Shown here: positions 57,822-64,000 of the stretch, piece after piece | How positions within the stretch are numbered: the first letter of the stretch is position 1 | Layout of the letters: each line of letters begins with the position of its first letter | Source: Microbacterium hominis | GTDB lineage: Bacteria > Actinomycetota > Actinomycetes > Actinomycetales > Microbacteriaceae | Length of the DNA: 64,000 nucleotides | Assembly: GCF_013282805.1 (NCBI RefSeq) | Contig: NZ_CP054038.1 | Coordinates: 186,001-250,000, forward strand | Direction: 5' to 3' | The notes under the pieces: generated by a model | Databases searched by the model: none | What the model saw: the letters and a program-made list of their open reading frames with translations, nothing else | Told to the model about the DNA's origin: nothing | Program-made: the position numbers and the translations under genes

Positions 57822-58985
57822 ATGGAGCGCGACATCTACGACGAGGACCACGAAGCGTTCCGCGACGTCGTCAAGGAGTTCATCAAGCGGTACGCGGGTG
57901 ACGACAAGCGCAAGGAATGGGATGCCGCGGGCGAGGTCGACCGCGAGACCATGCTCGCCGCGGGCGAGGCCGGCATCATCGGCCTGTCGGTTCCCGAGGA
58001 GTTCGGCGGCGCCGGGATGCTGCAGGACTACCGCTTCCGCGCGATCGTGCTCGAAGAGGTCATCGCGGCGGGGCAGGGCTCGCTCGCCGGCGCCCTCGGC
58101 ATCCAGGACGACCTGGCCGTGCCGTACATCGCGCACATGGGCACCCAGGAGCAGAAGCAGAAGTGGCTCCCGCGCATGGCCACCGGCGAGATCCTCGGCG
58201 CGCTCGCGATGACGGAGCCCGGTGCCGGCTCGGACCTCCGCGGCATCAAGACCACCGCCAAGAAGGTCGACGGCGGCTACCTCGTCAACGGCGCGAAGAC
58301 GTTCATCTCGTCGGGCAAGACGGCCGACATCGTCGTCACCTTCGTCAAGACCGGCGAGGGCACCCGGCCCGATGCGTTCAGCCTGCTGATCCTCGAGGAC
58401 GGCATGGAGGGCTTCGACCACAGCAAGAAGCTCGAGAAGATGGGCTTCCACGGCTGGGACACGGCGGAGATGTCGTTCCAGGACGTGTTCGTCCCCGAGG
58501 AGAACCTCATCGGCGGCAAGGAGGGCCTCGGCTTCATCCAGCTCATGATGAACCTGCCCCTCGAGCGCCTGTCGATCGGCGTCGCCGCCGCGGCCGCCGG
58601 CGAGGCGGCCTTCCACTGGACCCGCGACTACGTGATCAGCCGCGAGGCGTTCGGCGAGCGGATCGCCGACTTCCAGAACACGCGCTTCGCCCTGGCCGAC
58701 ATGGCCACCACCGTCGACGTCATGTGGGCGTACATCGACCGCGCGATGATGCTCTACAAGGACGAGAAGCTCACGGCCGAGGAGGCCGCCAAGGTCAAGT
58801 TCTGGGCGACCGACCGCGAGGCGGAGCTCCTCGACGTCGGCGTGCAGCTGCACGGCGGCTACGGCTACATCACCGAGTACCCGATCGCCCGGGCGTATCT
58901 CGACGCCCGCGTGCACCGCATCTACGGCGGCACGAACGAGATCATGCGCGACCTCGTGTCGCGCCAGATCGTCGGCAAGCGGTAG
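57822..58985 (+). CDS. Acyl-CoA dehydrogenase (long-chain type)
   Basis: 387 residues, FAD-dependent enzyme that introduces a trans-2 double bond into acyl-CoA. Motifs are AMTEPGAGSDLRGI, HGWDTAEMSFQDVFVP, and the C-terminal QLHGGYGYITEYPIARAYLD and IYGGTNEIM. The usual YEGT catalytic Glu is Gly here, but LPLER (Glu248) holds the base position used by long-chain and isovaleryl types, so the enzyme should be active. GAGGGAGG precedes ATG 57822. The partner flavoprotein genes are not adjacent. Confidence 0.88.
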   Translation: MERDIYDEDHEAFRDVVKEFIKRYAGDDKRKEWDAAGEVDRETMLAAGEAGIIGLSVPEEFGGAGMLQDYRFRAIVLEEVIAAGQGSLAGALGIQDDLAVPYIAHMGTQEQKQKWLPRMATGEILGALAMTEPGAGSDLRGIKTTAKKVDGGYLVNGAKTFISSGKTADIVVTFVKTGEGTRPDAFSLLILEDGMEGFDHSKKLEKMGFHGWDTAEMSFQDVFVPEENLIGGKEGLGFIQLMMNLPLERLSIGVAAAAAGEAAFHWTRDYVISREAFGERIADFQNTRFALADMATTVDVMWAYIDRAMMLYKDEKLTAEEAAKVKFWATDREAELLDVGVQLHGGYGYITEYPIARAYLDARVHRIYGGTNEIMRDLVSRQIVGKR

Positions 58986-59003
58986 TCGCCCGCACTCCTC
59001 CTC

Positions 59004-59057
59004 CTGCTCCCCTGCCGCGAAACGCCGGATCACCGGCCGATCGCGACAGGGGAGCAG
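59004..59057 (+). terminator. Nested hairpin after the acyl-CoA dehydrogenase gene
   Basis: CTGCTCCCCTG (59004-59014) pairs with 59047-59057; after a single mismatch CGCG pairs with CGCG (59016-59019 and 59042-59045); the inner stem GCCGG-ATCA-CCGGC lies at 59024-59037. It starts 18 nt after the stop codon. Confidence 0.7.
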
Positions 59058-59198
59058 TGCTGTGTCCGGGTGTGCCGGGGGCTCTCCGCGCGTCAACTAT
59101 TGCAATCCCGCGAAATCGTTGCGGTGGGTCGCGGCCTCGTGCCAGAGTGCAGGGGCGGGAGCTCCGTCGGGGCGCCGCCGCGGCATCGGGGGGTGCGA

Positions 59199-62100
59199 GT
59201 GGACGGGTTCGGCACTATTCGACGGTTCATGGCCTGGTCGGCCGCGTGTGCGCTCCTCGCCGGGATGCTGGTGGTGGCGCCGGCGGCGACGCCGCCCGCC
59301 GAGGCCGCCACACTCAATGTCGGACCGATCAGCGCGCAGTTCAGCGGCACTCGCGGCACGGACGGCTCCAACAGCTCCAACCGTGACGAGTGCATCCGCT
59401 ACGCGCCCGCCGGCACCGGCGGCACGACCTCGCTCGTCGGGCCGGGTCAGGAGGCGCTCACCGCACATGGCCACGCATCGGGCAACCGGTGCCCCGATCA
59501 GCTGAGCACCCGCATCCAGTCGGCCATCGGCTTCACGCCGTCGACCACGCAGACCGCTCAGGATGGCGACACCTTCCTCATCGGCCGGTTCACGCACTAC
59601 AACAACGTCGTATCTGGCAGCCGTGGCGGTGCCAAGCACTTCGAAGGCAGCCTCAGGGTGCAGATGGGCGGATTCACCCCCCTGCAGCCGACGACGTTCC
59701 CGTGGATGCTGTGGGAGACGCCGAACGGCGACCGCCCCTGCGCATTCCTGAACGGTCCGAACGACCGTGGCTGCGCCGACGAGATCCGGTTCACGAACCA
59801 GATCGCCGATCAGGTCTTCGACCAGCAGGGCTTCCAGTACAAGCTCGTCGTGTCGGGCTTCATCCCCACGAGCGCGGCCGCCTGCCCGGCCACGCCCGCC
59901 GGCAGCGCGGTGAACCGCTTCCTCACGCGGGAGAGCGCGAACTCCGCGGCGTGCCTGTACGCCTCGCTCGTGCAGCGGCGCGAGCTGACGATCGTCAAGC
60001 AGGTCGCGGCGCCCGCGGGAACGACGATCCCCGCCTTCGCCTACACCGGCACGAGCGACCTCGCCGGCTCGCCGTGGGCGACGAAGAAGTTCTCGCTGAC
60101 GCCCGGCGTCGGCACGTCGGACTCGGAGGGGCCGGTGCAGCTGCTGCGCGGCGAGACCGTGTCGGTGACCGAGGCTCCCGTGAGCGACGAGTGGTCCACG
60201 ACGAGCATCGAGTGCCTCGACACGGCGGGCAATCCCGTGCCGGAGGCGAGCTATGACCTGGATGCCGGAAAGCTGACGCTCGACGCCGTCGGCGCCCCGC
60301 CGACCACCGACGCGCTGGGCATCGTGTGCACGTATACGAATACCTTCACGCCGAAGGCCTCGCTCACGCTGGTGAAGCAGGTCGACGGCGGCGACGCGTC
60401 GCCCGCGGCCTGGACGCTGAGCGCCGTCGGTCCCGACTCGATCGGCGGCGCCAGCGGCAGCGCGGCCGTGACGAGCCGCCGCGTGGCGGTCGGCACGTAC
60501 GCGCTCAATGAGGCAGGGGGCCCCACCGGGTACTCGGCGGGCACCTGGTCGTGCGAGAACGGCTCGATCACCGGGAGTCGCGTGACTCTCGAACGGGGCG
60601 CGAACGCCGTCTGCACGATCGTCAACACCAGCGCTCCGCCCACCGGCAGCCTCACCGTGACGAAGGCGATCACGGGCCCCGACGGGGGATTCACCGGCGA
60701 CGACGCCACCCCCTTCCACGGCGCCTATCGATGCGACGGCGCGGATGCGGTGGCGTTCACGGTCTCGCGCGGCACCCCCTTCGTCTCCCCGCCGCTGCCG
60801 GCCGGAGCATCCTGCGTCGTCACCGAGACCCCGCCGACGGGCAGCCTGCTCGACGGGTCGTTCTCGTGGCAGCCCGCGGCCTTCGTGCCGACCAGCGCCA
60901 CCGCCGAGATCCCGTCGGGCGGCACGGCGACGGTCGCGATCACCAACAGCTTCATCCAGCGCGGCAGCATCGAGGTGCGCAAGATCGTCGAGCCGCGCCC
61001 GGGCACGCCGGCCGTCGGCTACACGGGCGGCGCGGCGCGCGTCTTCCCCGTGACGTACGAGTGCACGCTCGGCGGCGTCACCGTGGCGGGGGGTGCGCTC
61101 GAGCTCACCACGACGGGCTCGGCGATCGTCTGGGATCTGCCCACCGGTGCATCCTGTGCCTTCGACGAGACGCTCGCCCCCGCGGCCGGCGACTTCGCGA
61201 ACGACACCTACCAGTGGGACGGCTCGAGCTGGAGCGAGCAGACGGTGCCGGTGCCGGGGAGCACGACACCGGCATCCACCACCCTCACCAACTTCTTCAC
61301 GCGCCTGACCGGTGAGCTGGTCCTCACCAAGAACGTCCTCGGCGACGGCTTCACCGGGGGCACGTCCGCGGTCTTCGAGATCGCCTACGACTGCGGGGCG
61401 GGCTTCAGCGGCACGCGCACGCTCGCCGCCGGTGCGAGCACGACCGTCACCGGCATCCCGGCGGGCACGCAATGCCGTGTGACGGAGACCGCGCCGACGG
61501 GCAACCTCCAGACCGGGTACGAGTGGGCCCTGCCCGTCTACGACGGCCTCGTGGGCGGGGTCGTGACCGTCCTCGCGGGCGGATCGAGCACCGTCGCCGT
61601 CACCAACCGGCCGGTCCGCCAATACGGCGAGCTGATCGTGGGCAAGCAGATCACGCCGGCCGAGCTGCGTGGTGGAGTCCTCGCGAGCGCCCGCTTCGAG
61701 GTCATGGTGACGTGCGACCAGCCCGCACAGGGACAGGCGTCGCCGTACTCTGCGACCTTCAGCCTCGCCGTCGACGCCAGCGCCACGACACCGCGGCTGC
61801 CGATCGGCACGCAGTGCGACGTGACCGAGACGGCGCCGGCGCAGGCGCTGCTCGTCGACGAGTCCTACAGCTGGGGCGCGACGCCTGCCGCCCAGACGGT
61901 CACCGTCGACAGCACGGCGGAAGCCGTGTTCGCGGCCGTCGTCAACAGTGTGCAGCGCGAGGTCGGCTCGTTCCAGGTGCGCAAGCAGGTCAACGGCATC
62001 GGCCCGGCCGACGGCGCGCAGACGACCTTCAGCGGCACGTGGTCGTGCCAGTACGGAACCGACACGCCGCTGACCGGCGAGTGGTCGGTGACCGGCGCCG

Positions 62101-64000
62101 GCGACGCGGTCATGACCGGGCCGGCCACGGCGATCCCGCTCGGCTCGATCTGCATCGCGACCGAAGAGGCGATCGACCCGGCCGTGCCGATCGAGGGAGA
62201 CCCCGCCTTCATCTGGGGCGGCACCGACATCGACGGGCCGCTGACGCTGACGGCGGCCGCGCCGAACGGAGCCAGCACCGTCGAGAACAACGTCGCCGAA
62301 GTCGACGGCGCGTTCTCGATCAGCAAGAAGGTCAAGGGCGGCAAGGAGGGCGCGCAGTTCACGGGGACGTTCACATTCGAGTACTCGTGCCTGGCAGCCG
62401 CGGGAGGCACCTTCACCGGCTCGGTCGTCGTGGCCGCCGGTGCGACCGCCGATGTGTCCGCGATCCCCGCGGGGAGCGAGTGCACGATCACCGAGACCGC
62501 GAAGGGGGCGGAGATCGACCCGTACCGGTGGACCGACCTGGTCGGCTTCTCGCTGCTCGGCGCGACGCCCACGAACACGACGGACACCTCCGTGACCTTC
62601 CTCATTCCCGACGACGGGTCGCATGTCGCCGTGCGGGCTACCAACGACATCGTGCGGGTGACCGTGCCGGTCTCGGTGCAGAAGCTGCTCGACCCCGACA
62701 CCCCCGGCGGCGTCGTCACCGGCGGCGGGCTGTTCCCGATCTCGCTCGTCTGCGGCGCCGAGACCTTCGGCCCGTACCAGCTCACGATCGGCCAGAGCGT
62801 GAGCGTTCCGGTGCCGCTCGGTGCGACCTGCGAGGTCGCAGAGGGTGCCGTCCCGGCCACGCAGGGACTCGCCGCCGGCTGGATCTGGAACGCGAGTCCG
62901 GTGCTCAGTGCGCAGGTCACGATCGCCGACGAGAACGGCACGTACGCGGCATCCGTCACCAACGCGCCGGAGCGCCAGTTCGGCCGGCTCCGGCTCGTGA
63001 AGGTCGTGGACGAGGGCGCGTATCCCGGCACCGTCGACCCCGGCATCGAGTACGAGGGCACGTGGTCGTGCGTCTACCCCGGCGAGCAGCCCGTGACCGG
63101 CACGTGGTCGGTCGAGGGTCCCGGAGAGGCGACGCTCGTGGGCGTGCCGGCCGCGGGCATCGCGGCGGGATCGACCTGCACGCCCACCGAGGAGACCCCC
63201 GACGAGCCCACGCTCGGCGCGGACCCCTCGTTCACATGGGCGCTGCCGCCGACCCTCGACGCCGCCTCCATCGGGGCCGGCGAGACCGGAACGATGCAGG
63301 TGACCAACATCCTGCAGCGCGACACCGGTCAGATCAGCGCCCGCAAGGTGATCACCGGCGAGACCGCCGGCTACACCGGCGGCGCGGACCTCGTCTTCCC
63401 GATCGACTTCTCCTGCACGACGCCGGCTGTCGAGGGTGAATACATCGGTCGCGGGCTGTTCGCGGCATCCACCGACCCGGATGCCGCGCCCACGGTGTTC
63501 ACCGCGGCGATCCCCAACGGGTGGGAGTGCACGTTCGCCGAAGGAGCGGTGCCCGACGGGCTGCTGCGGGACGCGTCGTTCGCATGGGGCGCACCCGTGA
63601 TCGGTCCGGCGGTGGTGACGGTCGACGGCACCGACACGCCGACCGTGACGGTGACGAACCCGATCGTGCGGCGGATCGGGACGTTCACCGTCTTCAAGAG
63701 CTTCACCGCCGTGGTGCCGGAGTCGGCGACCACGGGTGCCTTCTCCGGCACGTACTCGTGCGTGTACGGCGAGGGGGAGAGCTTCGAGCAGACCTTCTCC
63801 GGCACGTGGACCGCGAACCCCACCGGACCGGATGGCGCCCAGGCGACCCTCGACCCGGTGCCGACTCTGCCGATCGGCAGCGAGTGCTCGCTCACGGAGA
63901 CGGCGCCCACGACCGCCGAGGCGCCGCTGCCCGACGCGTCGTACCGCTGGGGCGCACCCGCGATCCCCGACCCGGTGACGATCGCGCAGGGAGTGCCCTC
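59199..64000 (+). CDS. Giant secreted repeat protein, DUF5979-type domains (partial, runs off right edge)
   Basis: At least 1600 residues, open to the end of the window. GTG 59199 gives a Tat/Sec-like N-terminus with IRRF and a hydrophobic core ending PPAEAA; ATG 59229 is the alternative. Residues about 35-265 form an N-terminal domain with FLIGRFTHYNNVV, like choice-of-anchor K modules. Then come about twelve repeats of 90-130 residues, each opening with a strand such as LTVTKAI, FQVRKQV or LRLVKVV and closing with VTN plus a short linker. Most carry one Cys in YxC/WSC and another in CxxTET, a likely disulfide. A cell-wall anchor would be expected downstream. Probable adhesin or surface stalk. 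Confidence 0.8.
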   Translation, partial: MDGFGTIRRFMAWSAACALLAGMLVVAPAATPPAEAATLNVGPISAQFSGTRGTDGSNSSNRDECIRYAPAGTGGTTSLVGPGQEALTAHGHASGNRCPDQLSTRIQSAIGFTPSTTQTAQDGDTFLIGRFTHYNNVVSGSRGGAKHFEGSLRVQMGGFTPLQPTTFPWMLWETPNGDRPCAFLNGPNDRGCADEIRFTNQIADQVFDQQGFQYKLVVSGFIPTSAAACPATPAGSAVNRFLTRESANSAACLYASLVQRRELTIVKQVAAPAGTTIPAFAYTGTSDLAGSPWATKKFSLTPGVGTSDSEGPVQLLRGETVSVTEAPVSDEWSTTSIECLDTAGNPVPEASYDLDAGKLTLDAVGAPPTTDALGIVCTYTNTFTPKASLTLVKQVDGGDASPAAWTLSAVGPDSIGGASGSAAVTSRRVAVGTYALNEAGGPTGYSAGTWSCENGSITGSRVTLERGANAVCTIVNTSAPPTGSLTVTKAITGPDGGFTGDDATPFHGAYRCDGADAVAFTVSRGTPFVSPPLPAGASCVVTETPPTGSLLDGSFSWQPAAFVPTSATAEIPSGGTATVAITNSFIQRGSIEVRKIVEPRPGTPAVGYTGGAARVFPVTYECTLGGVTVAGGALELTTTGSAIVWDLPTGASCAFDETLAPAAGDFANDTYQWDGSSWSEQTVPVPGSTTPASTTLTNFFTRLTGELVLTKNVLGDGFTGGTSAVFEIAYDCGAGFSGTRTLAAGASTTVTGIPAGTQCRVTETAPTGNLQTGYEWALPVYDGLVGGVVTVLAGGSSTVAVTNRPVRQYGELIVGKQITPAELRGGVLASARFEVMVTCDQPAQGQASPYSATFSLAVDASATTPRLPIGTQCDVTETAPAQALLVDESYSWGATPAAQTVTVDSTAEAVFAAVVNSVQREVGSFQVRKQVNGIGPADGAQTTFSGTWSCQYGTDTPLTGEWSVTGAGDAVMTGPATAIPLGSICIATEEAIDPAVPIEGDPAFIWGGTDIDGPLTLTAAAPNGASTVENNVAEVDGAFSISKKVKGGKEGAQFTGTFTFEYSCLAAAGGTFTGSVVVAAGATADVSAIPAGSECTITETAKGAEIDPYRWTDLVGFSLLGATPTNTTDTSVTFLIPDDGSHVAVRATNDIVRVTVPVSVQKLLDPDTPGGVVTGGGLFPISLVCGAETFGPYQLTIGQSVSVPVPLGATCEVAEGAVPATQGLAAGWIWNASPVLSAQVTIADENGTYAASVTNAPERQFGRLRLVKVVDEGAYPGTVDPGIEYEGTWSCVYPGEQPVTGTWSVEGPGEATLVGVPAAGIAAGSTCTPTEETPDEPTLGADPSFTWALPPTLDAASIGAGETGTMQVTNILQRDTGQISARKVITGETAGYTGGADLVFPIDFSCTTPAVEGEYIGRGLFAASTDPDAAPTVFTAAIPNGWECTFAEGAVPDGLLRDASFAWGAPVIGPAVVTVDGTDTPTVTVTNPIVRRIGTFTVFKSFTAVVPESATTGAFSGTYSCVYGEGESFEQTFSGTWTANPTGPDGAQATLDPVPTLPIGSECSLTETAPTTAEAPLPDASYRWGAPAIPDPVTIAQGVP

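Noticed and set aside
59097-62624. A 1175-residue minus-strand open frame at the right end.
   Set aside because: Antisense shadow of the secreted repeat protein. Composition is dominated by Arg, Gly and Ala, and no domain is visible.

Overview
The window is very GC-rich, gene-dense DNA from an actinobacterium, most likely the family Microbacteriaceae and probably Microbacterium or a close relative. The evidence is the actinobacterial small proteins (DUF3073, TIGR02611, sterol-carrier-like), the Rv2578c-type radical SAM enzyme, the CebR-type sugar operon, many apparently leaderless genes, and a genome-specific word (GGATGCCGC / GCGGCATCC) scattered through genes and gaps. I see no rRNA, tRNA, CRISPR array, prophage or insertion sequence. 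Both edges cut genes: a xanthine dehydrogenase Fe-S gene on the left and a giant surface protein on the right.

Layout. 1-3.2 kb: purine catabolism (8-oxoguanine deaminase and molybdenum hydroxylase subunits on the minus strand, a MocA-like cofactor gene divergent). 3.3-5.9 kb: a hydroxyacid dehydrogenase, a DUF1761 membrane protein, purS-purQ. 6.0-12.1 kb: a complete cello-oligosaccharide operon (binding protein, two permeases, GH1 beta-glucosidase, LacI/CebR repressor) behind a promoter with three CebR boxes. 12.2-17 kb: DUF1801 and VOC proteins, a UraA-type nucleobase permease, a thioredoxin-CcdA pair. 17.5-26.6 kb: purC, a drug-type MFS pump, a 1-kb tandem-repeat array, a LysR gene divergent from putA, a double-hotdog thioesterase. 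26.9-32.3 kb: purD, an SCP2-like protein, purM-purF. 32.3-39.8 kb: a CynX-type MFS pump, a USP protein, a PadR-DUF4097 operon, a MerR/TipA regulator, topoisomerase IB, a crcB pair. 40-47.6 kb: an RND transporter with an acidic tail, a membrane/ABM pair, a DEAD-box helicase. 47.8-58.9 kb: an MGT glycosyltransferase, a GH5 enzyme, two paralogous anchored proteins flanking a TetR-hydrolase pair, NUDIX, radical SAM, VanY-type carboxypeptidase, acyl-CoA dehydrogenase. From 59.2 kb to the edge: a secreted repeat protein.

How genes work together. Six IMP-pathway genes (purS, purQ, purC, purD, purM, purF) are spread over 27 kb in four places instead of one operon. Purine salvage and breakdown sit nearby (uraA, 8-oxoguanine deaminase, xanthine dehydrogenase, mocA). 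The ceb operon is a self-contained import, hydrolysis and regulation module that lacks only its ATPase, presumably a shared MsiK-type subunit elsewhere. Several regulators face what look like their own operators: LysR/putA, TetR/hydrolase, PadR/DUF4097, MerR and CebR.

The most unusual content is non-coding. There are about eleven head-to-tail copies of an 84-bp unit that can fold in RNA (20.1-21.0 kb). There are four 82-bp palindromic elements in two tandem pairs whose inner stem covaries (13.7-13.9 and 17.0-17.3 kb). There is a perfect (GCAAG)10 array, and a set of sequence-unrelated nested hairpins at gene ends (4.76, 26.71, 57.52 and 59.00 kb).
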